From contig CAVZBR010000001.1 of NCBI GenBank assembly GCA_963773585.1, positions 186,001 to 250,000 on the forward strand: a DNA stretch of 64,000 nt, given 5' to 3'. Of this stretch, positions 18,759-27,793 are shown piece after piece (position 1 is the first letter of the stretch; each line of letters opens with the position of its first letter). The position numbers and the translations under genes were made by a program. Below the pieces are notes generated by a model. That model was not told the DNA's origin and ran no database searches. It was given only the letters and a program-made list of their open reading frames with translations. This DNA is from CAVXJN01 sp963773585. GTDB lineage: Bacteria; Pseudomonadota; Gammaproteobacteria; JASBUN01.

Positions 18759-20210
18759 ATGACCACCCGGTCCGCCATTCGCAAGACCAAGATCGTTGCC
18801 ACCATCGGCCCGGCGTGCGACGACGTCGCCACTCTCACCCGCATGATTGCAGCCGGCATGAGTGTCGCGCGTCTGAATCTTTCCCATGGCGATGTCGATG
18901 AACACAGCGCGCGCTTGCAGCGGGTGCGCGCAGCGGCGGCCGGTGTCGACGCCAACATCGCCGTGATGGTGGATACCCGAGGAATCGAGATCCGAACCGG
19001 GCGCCTGTCCCAAGACTCGATCACGCTGTGTTCGGGGGAGCGGTTTTCGCTCCACACCAAGCCCGGTTATGGCGACGTCAACGGTGTATCGGTTTCCTAT
19101 CAGCGCCTGGCCGAAGAGGTCCGCCGCGGTGCGCCGGTATTGATCGACGACGGCGCAATCGAGTTGGAGGTCGAATCTTCAGACGGAGAAACCCTGATCT
19201 GCAGGGTCGTGCACGGGGGCGTCCTGCGTTCGCGCAAGAGCGTTAATGTGCCGGACAGTCGCTTGTCCATCAGCTCGGTGAGTCAGGAGCGGCGCGACGA
19301 GGTCATACGGGAGCTGCGATTCGCCGTGGACAATGACGTCGAATACATTGCAGCCTCGTTCATTCAGACTGCCGACGAAGTGCATCGGATGCGCGAAATG
19401 TTGAGCGAGCAGGGAAGGGTGATACCGATCATCGCCAAGATCGAGAACAAAATCGGGGTCGAGAACCTCGCGTCCATCGTCGATGCGGCGGACGGTCTGA
19501 TGGTTGCGCGGGGCGATCTCGGGGTCGAGTTGCCACTGGCCGAGGTGCCCGGCACGCAAAAACGTATGATCCATATGACGGTATCGCGCGGCAAACCGGT
19601 CATCACGGCAACCCAGATGCTGGCGACCATGGAGCACAACCCCAAGCCAACCCGCGCCGAAGCCAGCGACGTGGCCAACGCGATTCTCGACGGCACGTCC
19701 GCCGTGATGTTGTCGGGCGAAACCGCGGTGGGTAAGTACCCGGTGCAAGCGGTTGCGACCATGGCGGAGCTGGCACTTCGCGCCGAAGCCCATCTGGCGG
19801 AGTACGGCTATCTGCAACGGATTCAACAGGGCACTTCGGACACGGTGACCGAGGCGGTGGCCCAGGCGGCGGTGGCCATGGCCCATCAACTGCAGGCCTC
19901 GGCGATCGTCAGCCTGACCGAAACCGGCTCGTCGCCGCGGCTGGTGTCGAAGCACCGGCCCCACTGTCCGATCCTCGCCATTACCGCTTCCATGCCTGTT
20001 GCGCGGCGACTGGCGATGAATTGGGGGGTGGTCCCGGTGCTGTACAGCGGTGCACGGACCGATGAGGCGCGCATCGGATTCGCCATCGATTGGGCCCGTA
20101 AACGCAACATTCTCGACACAGGTGACGTAATCGTCTCCACGGCGGGTTACGCCCAGAAGGCGGGTGGAACCGATCTGTTGCGGGTCATCACCTTGGCGCA
20201 CCCGACCTGA
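18759..20210 (+). CDS. pyk: Pyruvate kinase
   Basis: 483 aa, normal length for the glycolytic enzyme converting phosphoenolpyruvate and ADP to pyruvate and ATP. ATIGPA, ARLNLSHGD, the catalytic-lysine stretch IIAKIENKIGVEN, and MVARGDLGVELP...VPGTQKRMI are intact. A small oddity is DTRGIEIRTG where most enzymes have DTKGPEIRTG. The start MTTRSAIRKTK at 18759 follows GAAAGAGAG; the frame is open ten codons further to a TTG that is not preferred. It follows the TPM operon by 49 bp and may be transcribed with it. Confidence 0.96.
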   Translation: MTTRSAIRKTKIVATIGPACDDVATLTRMIAAGMSVARLNLSHGDVDEHSARLQRVRAAAAGVDANIAVMVDTRGIEIRTGRLSQDSITLCSGERFSLHTKPGYGDVNGVSVSYQRLAEEVRRGAPVLIDDGAIELEVESSDGETLICRVVHGGVLRSRKSVNVPDSRLSISSVSQERRDEVIRELRFAVDNDVEYIAASFIQTADEVHRMREMLSEQGRVIPIIAKIENKIGVENLASIVDAADGLMVARGDLGVELPLAEVPGTQKRMIHMTVSRGKPVITATQMLATMEHNPKPTRAEASDVANAILDGTSAVMLSGETAVGKYPVQAVATMAELALRAEAHLAEYGYLQRIQQGTSDTVTEAVAQAAVAMAHQLQASAIVSLTETGSSPRLVSKHRPHCPILAITASMPVARRLAMNWGVVPVLYSGARTDEARIGFAIDWARKRNILDTGDVIVSTAGYAQKAGGTDLLRVITLAHPT

Positions 20211-20316
20211 GCCCCTGCGGGGTGTGCGCTGGTTCGGATTTCAGTCATACGATTGTGGTCTTCGTGGGTACAAGGCCTAGAATCAAGTTATGGGTTGAAG
20301 CAGAGGGGGTTGAGCT

Positions 20317-20991
20317 ATGGGCGCTCGTTCGATCGCACAGGTCGTTTCGCCGTTGATTCTCGGGCTGGTGGTGGCCCATTCGACGTGGGCAGCGAATCTG
20401 ACCGTACAGGTTCGCGAACGAGGCAACGGCCGGGCTATCGAAGGCGCTGCCGTGTGCCTGGGAACCGGCGCTGACCGCAGCCAATTCGGCGCAGTGCGGA
20501 CCGACAGCGACGGCAGCGTGGTCTTTGAGGATATCCTCGATGCGCCGCTGGTGCTGACCGTTTCGAAGGCGGAGTTTCGCGGCGAGCGCCGCTACCTCGA
20601 GGGCATCCATTTCGATACAATCCTGACCGTGTTGCTGCCGCGCGGCGGCCTTGGTCCCAAGTGTGACGCACCGGCGGCCGGCGGCGGCGAGGGCACGGTG
20701 TTGCGGGTGGGGCATTTCCGAATCGCCGGTGGCGCCACACAGACCCGTCAGCGTCGCGTGGAATTGAATTTCGCTGCCGACGGCGCGGCGACCGACTATC
20801 GCGTCAGCGAGTTACAGGATTTCGCCGATGCGCAGTGGCAGCGGATGAAGACCAACCCGACCTACACACTGAGCGCCGGCCCTGGCCGCAAGCAGCTGTT
20901 CCTGCAATTGCGCAAGTATCACAATACCGAAGGGTTGACTCTCGAAACCCGCTCCAACGTCGTGTCCGATACCATCGACCTGCAGCCGTGA
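20317..20991 (+). CDS. Exported protein with carboxypeptidase-regulatory-like beta domain
   Basis: 224 aa. A signal peptide (cleavage near HSTWA-AN) is followed by a beta-sandwich of the carboxypeptidase-regulatory-like type: LTVQVRERGNGRAIEGAAVCL, then DSDGSVVFEDI and LTVSKAEFRGE. The C-terminal half has no recognised family. It is probably periplasmic or outer-membrane associated. Its stop codon lies 10 bp before the sulfotransferase start, so the two genes are likely co-transcribed. Confidence 0.7.
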   Translation: MGARSIAQVVSPLILGLVVAHSTWAANLTVQVRERGNGRAIEGAAVCLGTGADRSQFGAVRTDSDGSVVFEDILDAPLVLTVSKAEFRGERRYLEGIHFDTILTVLLPRGGLGPKCDAPAAGGGEGTVLRVGHFRIAGGATQTRQRRVELNFAADGAATDYRVSELQDFADAQWQRMKTNPTYTLSAGPGRKQLFLQLRKYHNTEGLTLETRSNVVSDTIDLQP

Positions 20992-21001
20992 TGCGAACGG
21001 A

Positions 21002-21850
21002 TTGACGCCCCAAAACATACGCAAGCTGGTCTTTCACCACCTGTCGAAAACGGCCGGCAGTTCACTGATTACCGCGTTGAATGCACGTGTCGAAGGACGC
21101 ACGTGTCCTGCGCGTTATGACTTCGAGCTGAACGAACAAGCCATAGACGATCCACTATACCTCCTTTACCACGGCCATTATTCCCACGCCATGGCGCGCA
21201 CATTCCGCGAACGTCTCCCTGGCGACCAATGTTTTTTGTTTACATTCTTGCGCAATCCGCTCGACCGCATTTTGTCGCAGTACTTCAACTGGACAGACCG
21301 GGAAAAGATACGCCGGGATTTTGCGGCCGACATCCAGCGTGCCGGCCGAACGCCCCAACTGGTCGAAGCCATGGCGGCTTTCGAGGACCACATTTTCAAA
21401 ATGTCGCTTGCGGACTTCCTGGCGTCGGACTTGCCGAAAGTTCGCACAGCGATCGACAACCACTACGTTCGATTCATGGGTGATTCGGTCTACGCCGCGG
21501 GCGATGCCAACCGTCTGTTACAAAGCGCGATGGAAAACCTGGACGGATTTTACGATTTTTATGGGCTGAAGGAATTTTACGGTCATTCGGTCCAGGCGCT
21601 CTACGACATACTGGGCTTCGGTACCTTCGGAAGCATTGCCGCCGAACAAATTCGCAAGAACCTCAATGCAGCCAAGCCAGCCTCGGACCGTTACGAAGTG
21701 AGCCGCACAGGAATGGAACAAATGCTGTCGCGCTGCTATCTCGATCTGCAACTCTATCAATATGCTCTCGGTCGCTACGTGCAGCGCTACGCTTTACGTT
21801 CGTCGTCGTTCGATCTCGCGCAAGCAACGGGCCCGGTCATCAGCGGCTGA
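21002..21850 (+). CDS. Sulfotransferase family protein
   Basis: 282 aa. Two PAPS-binding signatures are visible: the 5'-phosphosulfate loop FHHLSKTAGSS near the N-terminus and the 3'-phosphate region FTFLRNPLDRILSQYF (~80-95). These place it with cytosolic/Golgi-type carbohydrate sulfotransferases (Sulfotransfer_2). It probably transfers sulfate to a glycan or lipid; the acceptor is unknown. The start is TTG at 21002; an ATG at 20991 is in another frame and stops at once. Confidence 0.82.
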   Translation: MTPQNIRKLVFHHLSKTAGSSLITALNARVEGRTCPARYDFELNEQAIDDPLYLLYHGHYSHAMARTFRERLPGDQCFLFTFLRNPLDRILSQYFNWTDREKIRRDFAADIQRAGRTPQLVEAMAAFEDHIFKMSLADFLASDLPKVRTAIDNHYVRFMGDSVYAAGDANRLLQSAMENLDGFYDFYGLKEFYGHSVQALYDILGFGTFGSIAAEQIRKNLNAAKPASDRYEVSRTGMEQMLSRCYLDLQLYQYALGRYVQRYALRSSSFDLAQATGPVISG

Positions 21851-21965
21851 ATTGCCCCGCAGCCGCGCTGCAATCCAATACACACCCGCGGTTTTAGGGC
21901 GCCTGTAGCGTCCCAAAGCTCAGCTGCTACGCTCTGGGTCGAGCAGCCAAGCAGGAGCGCGAGCG

Positions 21966-22421
21966 ATGATTCGATTGACCGTCAACGGTGAACCCCGCGA
22001 AGTCGACGTCGACCCGAACATGCCGCTGCTCTGGCTGCTGCGCGACGAACTCAAGCTGACCGGTACCAAATACGGCTGCGGCATCGGCGTGTGCGGCGCC
22101 TGCATGGTGCTGTTGGACGGCGATACGCTGTTCTCCTGCATCACCCCCGTGTCCGCCCTCGAGGGCAAGTCCATTACCACCATCGAAGGTCTGGACTCCA
22201 AGGCCGCACGCGCCGTGCAGACGGCCTGGAACAAGCTGGACGTGGTGCAATGCGGCTATTGTCAGTCGGGGCAGATCGTCGCGGCTACGGCGCTGCTGGC
22301 GCGCAATGGCTCACCCAGCCCGAAGGACATTGAGCTGTCCATGGGCGCCAACCTGTGCCGATGTGTCACCTACGTGCGCATTCGCGACGCCATCGCCGAT
22401 GCCGCCAAAGTGCTGGGCTGA
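21966..22421 (+). CDS. Two-[2Fe-2S] small subunit of a molybdenum hydroxylase (isoquinoline 1-oxidoreductase alpha-like)
   Basis: 151 aa. Eight cysteines sit in the standard pattern: a plant-type cluster (C38, C43, C46, C58) and the alpha-helical second cluster (C96-x2-C99 ... C131-x-C133). It passes electrons from the molybdenum active site in the partner subunit. Its stop is 10 bp before the large-subunit start, with a GAGGAG between. The two-subunit form without a separate FAD subunit is that of isoquinoline 1-oxidoreductase and related membrane-linked aldehyde dehydrogenases. Confidence 0.94.
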   Translation: MIRLTVNGEPREVDVDPNMPLLWLLRDELKLTGTKYGCGIGVCGACMVLLDGDTLFSCITPVSALEGKSITTIEGLDSKAARAVQTAWNKLDVVQCGYCQSGQIVAATALLARNGSPSPKDIELSMGANLCRCVTYVRIRDAIADAAKVLG

Positions 22422-22431
22422 GGAGGCCGCC

Positions 22432-24633
22432 ATGGACAGCGAGATCGTAAACGTCAGCCGCCGCAATTTCCTCAAGGCGGGGATCGCTGCCGGGGCGGGC
22501 CTGACCCTGGGTGTGTATTTCCCTTCCTTGCTGGCGCAGGAGGAGGCGAAGGAATTGCCGGGATTGGCGCACGCGGGCAGCAAAACCATCGATGCCCACA
22601 CCTTTGCGCCCAACGCCTTTGTGCGTATCGATCCGGACAACACAGTCACTGTGGTCGCCAAGCACCTGGAAATGGGGCAGGGCACCTACACCGGTCTGGC
22701 CACGCTGATCGCCGAGGAACTGGACGCGGCCTGGGACCAGGTGCAGGTGGTGGGTGCACCGGCCAATGCCGAGCTGTACCGCAATCTGCTCTGGGGACCC
22801 ATGCAGGGCACCGGCGGCAGCACCGCCATCGCCAACTCGTTTACTCAGATGCGCAAAGCCGGCGCCGCGGCGCGGCAGATGCTCACCGCGGCGGCGGCGG
22901 AACAGTGGGGCGTGCCTGCGGCGGAAATCGAGGTGCGTGACGGCACACTCACCCACAAGGGCGCCGACAAGCGCGCCACCTTCGGTGAGTTGGCGGAAGC
23001 GGCCGCGCGCCAGCCGGTACCGGAAGAACCCATGCTCAAGGAGCCCGACGAGTTCCGCCTGATCGGCACCCGGGTGCCGCGCAAGGACAGCCCCGGCAAG
23101 ACCGACGGCTCGGCGCGCTACACCCAGGACGTGCATCTGGACGGCATGCTGACCGCCTGTGTGGCGCGCCCGCCGCGCTTCGGCGCCAAGCTCAAATCCT
23201 TCGATGCAGCAAAGGCGAAGAACATCAAAGGCGTCGTGGACGTGGTGCGGTTTCCCGGTGGGGTTGCGGTGTTGGCGCACAACACCTGGGTCGCCTGGCA
23301 GGGCCGGGATGCGTTGCAGGTGGAATGGGACGAGTCGGATGCGTTCAAGATGGGCACCGATGAGATCAGGGCCCACTATCGTGAACTTGCGCAGCAGGCG
23401 GGTCTCAGTGCCCGCGACGAGGGCGATGCAGACGGCGCCTTGAAAAAGGCTGCGAAAAAGATCGAGGCTACCTACGAGCTGCCCTATCTGGCCCACGCCG
23501 CCATGGAGCCGCTCAACTGTGTGGTGCAGGTCACCGAAAAGGGCTGTGAAATCTGGAACGGCGAACAGTTCCAGACCGCCGATCAGAATGCGGTGGCGAA
23601 ACTGCTGGGTATCAAGCCCGAGCAGGTGAAGATTCACATGCTGTACGCCGGCGGTTCCTTCGGCCGGCGCGCCAACCCGAACTCGGACTATGTGCTGGAA
23701 GCGGCGGCCATCGCCAAGGCCAGCAAGCGCGACGTGCCCATCAAGATGGTGTGGACCCGCGAGGACGACATGCGGGCCGGGTATTACCGGCCCTTGTTTC
23801 TGCACCGCATCGAAGCAGGGCTGGACCAGCAGGGCAACGTAACTGCCTGGCGCCAGCACATCGTCGGCCAGTCCATCATGCAAGGCACCATCATGCAGGG
23901 GCGCATCGAAAACGGCATCGATCCCGTGTCCGTGGAAGGCGCGGCCAACCTGCCCTACGCCGTGCCGAACATCGGTGTCGAGCTGCATTCGCCGGAACTG
24001 GGTGTGCCGATCCAGTGGTGGCGCTCGGTGGGCTCGAGCCACAGCGCCTACGCGGTGGAGGCGTTCATGGACGAGCTGGCCGAAGCCGCGCAGCAGGACC
24101 CGGTGGAATTCCGGCGCAAGCTGCTCAAGGACCACCCGCGCTGGCTGGGGGTGCTGAACGTGGCGGCGGAAAAGGCGGGCTGGGGCGACAAGCTGGAACA
24201 GGGCCGCGGCCGCGGCGTGGCGGTGCACAAGTCCTTCAACACCTACGTCGCCCAAGTGGCCGAGGTCACGGCGGGCAAGCATGGAGACTTCTCCGTCGAC
24301 CGGGTGGTGGTGGCGGTGGACTGCGGCATTGCCGTGAACCCCGACGTCATCAAAGCGCAGATGGAAGGCGGCGTCGGTTTCGGCTTGGCGGCAGCGCTGA
24401 CCGGAGCGATTACGCTCAAGGACGGCTTCGTGCAGCAGTCCAACTTCAACGACTACAAGATCCTGCGCATCGCAGAAATGCCGAAAGTGGAAGTGCACAT
24501 CGTGCCGTCCACCGAGGCGCCCACCGGCGTCGGCGAACCGGGCGTGCCGGTAATCGCGCCGGCAGTGGCCAATGCGCTGTACGCCGCCACCGGTAAACGC
24601 CACTACATCCTGCCGCTGCGCCACCACGGCTGA
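22432..24633 (+). CDS. Molybdopterin-binding large subunit of a molybdenum hydroxylase (isoquinoline 1-oxidoreductase beta-like)
   Basis: 733 aa. It begins with a twin-arginine signal (SRRNFLKAGIAAGAGL), so the enzyme is exported folded with its cofactor and its partner probably travels with it. Molybdopterin-binding glycine loops (MGQGTYTGL, GTGGST, YAGGSFGRR) and the catalytic glutamate in GVGEPGVP are present. The domain order matches xanthine oxidase-family large subunits of the IorB type. The substrate cannot be told from sequence: aldehydes or N-heterocycles are the family options. The frame is open upstream but the ATG with GAGGAG at 22432 decides the start. Confidence 0.94.
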   Translation: MDSEIVNVSRRNFLKAGIAAGAGLTLGVYFPSLLAQEEAKELPGLAHAGSKTIDAHTFAPNAFVRIDPDNTVTVVAKHLEMGQGTYTGLATLIAEELDAAWDQVQVVGAPANAELYRNLLWGPMQGTGGSTAIANSFTQMRKAGAAARQMLTAAAAEQWGVPAAEIEVRDGTLTHKGADKRATFGELAEAAARQPVPEEPMLKEPDEFRLIGTRVPRKDSPGKTDGSARYTQDVHLDGMLTACVARPPRFGAKLKSFDAAKAKNIKGVVDVVRFPGGVAVLAHNTWVAWQGRDALQVEWDESDAFKMGTDEIRAHYRELAQQAGLSARDEGDADGALKKAAKKIEATYELPYLAHAAMEPLNCVVQVTEKGCEIWNGEQFQTADQNAVAKLLGIKPEQVKIHMLYAGGSFGRRANPNSDYVLEAAAIAKASKRDVPIKMVWTREDDMRAGYYRPLFLHRIEAGLDQQGNVTAWRQHIVGQSIMQGTIMQGRIENGIDPVSVEGAANLPYAVPNIGVELHSPELGVPIQWWRSVGSSHSAYAVEAFMDELAEAAQQDPVEFRRKLLKDHPRWLGVLNVAAEKAGWGDKLEQGRGRGVAVHKSFNTYVAQVAEVTAGKHGDFSVDRVVVAVDCGIAVNPDVIKAQMEGGVGFGLAAALTGAITLKDGFVQQSNFNDYKILRIAEMPKVEVHIVPSTEAPTGVGEPGVPVIAPAVANALYAATGKRHYILPLRHHG

Positions 24634-24639
24634 GGTTCG

Positions 24640-25615
24640 TTTGTCGGGTTACGCTTCGCTAACCCGACCTACGGCTCGGCAATAATCGCGGTGGCGGTGC
24701 CGAATTTGGGTTTTGTAGGTCGGGTTAAGCCCAGAGGGCGGCCCGACAATGCTTGGGAGATCCCCGCCCCCCGACCCGAACCGCAACGTTCATCGGCAGA
24801 ATGTTGTCGGGTTACGCTGCGCTAACCCGACCTACGGGCCGGCGGAAACTGTGGTGGCGGTGCCGAATTTGGGTTTTGTAGGTCGGGTTAAGCCCGGAGG
24901 GCGAACCCGACGATGCTTGGTAGATCCCCGCCCCGCGACTAGAACCGCAACGTTCATCGGAAGATTGTTGTCGGGTTACGCTGCGCTAACCCGACCTACG
25001 GCTCGGCAATAACCGTGGTGGCGGTGCCGAATTTGGGTTTTGTAGGTCGGGTTAAGCCCAGAGGGCGAACCCGACAATGCTTGGTAGATCCCCGCCATCT
25101 CATTCGAACCGCGACGTTTCATCGGCACAATGTTGTCGGGTTACGCTGCGCTAACCCGACCTACGGCTCGGCGATAATCGCGGTGGCGGCGCCGAATTTG
25201 GGTTTTGTAGGTCGGGTTAAGCCCAGAGGGCGAACCCGACAATGCTTGGGAGATCCCCGCCCTCTCGACCCGAACCGCGACGTTTCATCGGCAGAATGTT
25301 GTCGGGTTACGCTGCGCTAACCCGACCTACGGGCTGGCGGAAATCGTGGTGGCGGCGCCGAATTTGGGTTTTGTAGGTCGGGTTAAGCCCGGAGGGCGAA
25401 CCCGACGATGCTTGGTAAATCCCCGCCCTCTCGATTCGAACCGCGACGTTTCATCGGCACAATGTTGTCGGGTTACGCTGCGCTAACCCGACCTACGGGC
25501 TGGCGGAAATCGTGGTGGCGGTGCCGAATTTCGGTTTTGTAGGTCGGGTTAAGCCCGGAGGGCGAACCCGACGATGCTTGGTAGTTCCCCGCCATCTCAT
25601 TCGAACCGCGACGTT
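24640..25615. repeat. Tandem REP array, ~165-bp unit, about six copies
   Basis: Each unit carries two palindromes in opposite setting: TGTCGGGTTACGCTGCGCT followed by AACCCGACCTAC, and about 60 bp on a second one with a different loop, TAGGTCGGGTTAAGCCC / GGGCGAACCCGACAATG. Units start near 24644, 24806, 24971, 25136, 25302 and 25468 and differ by point changes only. The array follows the IorB-like gene directly and has no coding content; open frames in it come from the repeat. It is broken at 25615 by a transposase fragment and resumes at 26340. Confidence 0.93.
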
Positions 25616-26339
25616 AGCCAAAGAGTCGTCTTGAGATATGAAGCGATTGAACGTTGCCGCGATGAGTTACCGGTTCGCATGATGTGTCGGCTTCTGAAAG
25701 TTTCGCCCAGTGGCTTCTATGATAGGTCGGGCCGTTACCCAGACCAGGGCAACACGACGATGAGCGTTTGGTGAAGCGGATCCGAGCGATCCATGAGAAC
25801 GGCGACGGGATTATCGGTGTTCCGCGCATGCATGAGGATCTGACTGACGAAGGCGAAACGGCGAGCAAGAACCGGGTTGCGCGCCTGATGTCTGTCAACG
25901 GCATTGCGGGCTGGCCACGCAAGAAGAGGCATGGCATGCGCGCAAAGTCGGGCTTGCCACCGGCGGGTATACGCAATCATTTGGAGCGGGATTTCCTGGC
26001 TCTGGAACCTGAGACCAAATGGGTCACGGATATTACCGAGTTGCAGACCGATGAAGGCAAGCTGTATTTGTGCGTAGTCATCGACCTGTTCAGCAAGCTC
26101 GTCGTGGGTTGGTCGATGCATCATCGTCAGGATCGGCAGATGGTTATTCGTGCTGTGGAGATGGCCGTCTGGCAGCGTCAGGGCAGATGGTCGGTGGTAT
26201 TGCATTCTGACCGAGGCAGTCAGTTCAGGAGTGGCGATTATCAGCGATTCCTGAAGCAAAATACGCTCATCTGCTCAATGAGTGCGGTCGGTCATTGCGG
26301 TGACAATGCGGCGTGCGAAGGGTTTTTTGGCATGCTGAA
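25616..26339 (+). pseudogene. Truncated, frameshifted IS3-family transposase (OrfB) inside a repeat unit
   Basis: The fragment encodes an IS3-type OrfB from YEAIERCRDELPVRMMCRLLKVS through the HTH_21 region and into the DDE integrase core (WVTDITELQT; YLCVVIDLFSK; VVLHSDRGSQF; NAACEGFFGMLK). A 1-bp loss near 25760 shifts the frame. The C-terminal 60-70 residues and both IS ends are missing, so it is inactive. The right edge reads into REP sequence, giving a long but artificial fused frame to 26937. The trinucleotide GTT occurs at both junctions (25613-25615 and 26340-26342), like a 3-bp target duplication. Confidence 0.88.
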
Positions 26340-26660
26340 GTTTCATCGGCACAATGTTGTCGGGTTACGCTGCGCTAACCCGACCTACGGGCTGGCGGAA
26401 ATTGTGGTGGCGGTGCCGAATTTCGGTTTTGTAGGTCGGGTTAAGCCCGGAGGGCGAACCCGACGATGCTTGGTAAAGCCCCGCCCCGCGACTAGAACCG
26501 CAACGTTCATCGGAAGATTGTTGTCGGGTTACGCGCCGCTAGCCCGACCTACGGCTCGACGATCATCGTGGGGCGGTGCCGGATTCGGGAACGTCGGGTT
26601 ACGCTGCGCTAACCCGACCTACGTAGGATGGGTCAAGCGCGCAGCGCGGACCCATCGAGC
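26340..26660. repeat. Continuation of the REP array after the transposase fragment
   Basis: The 165-bp unit resumes within the same base context in which it was interrupted (CATCGGCACAATGTTG). Further palindromes follow at about 26425, 26523 and 26594, and a variant (GTAGGATGGGTCAAGCGCGC ... GACCCATC) at about 26624-26656 keeps pairing although both arms have changed. Confidence 0.88.
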
Positions 26661-26680
26661 TTCTGCAGAGTCTGCCTCGG

Positions 26681-26715
26681 CAAAAAAAGAGCCCCGCCGA
26701 GGCGGGGCCCTTTCA
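26681..26715 (-). terminator. Rho-independent terminator of the PEP-CTERM gene
   Basis: Read on the minus strand, GGGCCCCGCC-TC-GGCGGGGCTC forms a strong hairpin followed by a run of seven T. It lies about 25 bp after the stop codon of the minus-strand PEP-CTERM gene. Confidence 0.88.
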
Positions 26716-26735
26716 CCGGACGGCGCGGACGCGGT

Positions 26736-27509
26736 TCAGGCTTTGCGACGCCGGCGTGCGGCCGCCAGGCCCAGCAGCCCGGTGCCGAGCAGCCCCAGGG
26801 TGGCGGGCTCGGGCACACTGGGTCCACCGCCATCCACCAACACCGAAATGGTGGTCCAGGCCAGCGGCTCGACTGGCGTGGCCGCGCTGAGGGGACCCTC
26901 CAGCGGGCCGCTGAGCACCGCCAAGCCGATGTCGTAGGTTCCTGGCGCATTGATGTCGATGCCAAGACCCATCCAGCCCACGTTCTGAGAGTTTTGCAGC
27001 ACGTAATAACCGCCGCTCACGCCGCGGTCGAGATTGGTGGCGAGATCGTTCGCGCCGGCGCCGTTGGCAGTGGCGTTGGTGCCATAGGCGTTGTCGAACC
27101 AGACACTCAGCGGGTCGAACGGAAGCCAGTTGACGGCGCTGGTAGGATCGTTGTCCACCGCCATCAGTATGGACATCGCGTCGAACCGGCGTCCCGGATC
27201 GGAGCTGCCATCGGCGTTGAGGTTGATCGAGAACTCGAAGTTCCACATGGCCGCCGAGCCGCCGCTGGAGCCCGAGTCCTGGTTGTAAGTGCCGTCGCCG
27301 TTACTACCGTAAATCCCGGCGAAGCGCTTCTTCGCCCGCAGGCCCACTTCGACGTTGTTTTCGGTATCTACGGTCCAGGCGCCGTTGCCATTGCCACTGC
27401 CGAAAATCACGTCCGGCGTGATGTTCTGGTCGTACATCGGCACCGCGTACGCCGGTGCGGCGCACAGCGCTGCGCTGGCGGCGGCCGCCAAGGTGATGTG
27501 CTTGAGCAT
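26736..27509 (-). CDS. PEP-CTERM sorted exoprotein
   Basis: 257 aa. A signal peptide (MLKHITLAAAASAALCAAPAYA) and a C-terminal sorting tag made of VPEPATLGLLG, a hydrophobic helix and a basic RRRRKA end mark it as a substrate of the exosortase/PEP-CTERM system, usually linked to extracellular polysaccharide. The body is a beta-rich, Asn/Gly-rich domain with no recognised catalytic site. No exosortase gene is in this window; it must be elsewhere. A strong terminator follows. Single gene. Confidence 0.92.
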   Translation of the reverse strand: MLKHITLAAAASAALCAAPAYAVPMYDQNITPDVIFGSGNGNGAWTVDTENNVEVGLRAKKRFAGIYGSNGDGTYNQDSGSSGGSAAMWNFEFSINLNADGSSDPGRRFDAMSILMAVDNDPTSAVNWLPFDPLSVWFDNAYGTNATANGAGANDLATNLDRGVSGGYYVLQNSQNVGWMGLGIDINAPGTYDIGLAVLSGPLEGPLSAATPVEPLAWTTISVLVDGGGPSVPEPATLGLLGTGLLGLAAARRRRKA

Positions 27510-27793
27510 GTTTCCCCCGTTTGGATTATGTGACCGGCCCTGGTGGCCGATGCGGATCTGTGGCGGCCCCCTCCCGAGGCGTGCACCACATTGGGGCAGA
27601 GTTGAAGCAAGATGTATTCCGGATATTCGTTTGCTGCTGGTTTCAGCGACTTGCGGGTACGCGGCGGCATTTCGTCCGTACTCTCGTCGCGCAATTGTAA
27701 AAACTTTCGGCGCCGCTCGGGCGTCGGCGGGCGGTGCGACGCACCGCCGTCGCGTTCGACTACGCTCTGGGCAAGCCCGTCACCCGTTTCAAC

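Noticed and set aside
22366..24627. A 753-codon minus-strand frame opposite the molybdenum hydroxylase large subunit
   Set aside because: Shadow of a well-conserved gene; His/Arg/Gly-rich translation without domains.
24749..25320. Short repetitive open frames in the 165-bp array (VAVPNLGFVGRVKP-type peptides)
   Set aside because: They are produced by the repeat, have no ribosome binding sites and shift frame between copies.
25768..26937. A 389-codon open frame joining transposase and repeat sequence
   Set aside because: The last ~195 codons are translated REP array and PEP-CTERM antisense; only the transposase part is a gene remnant.
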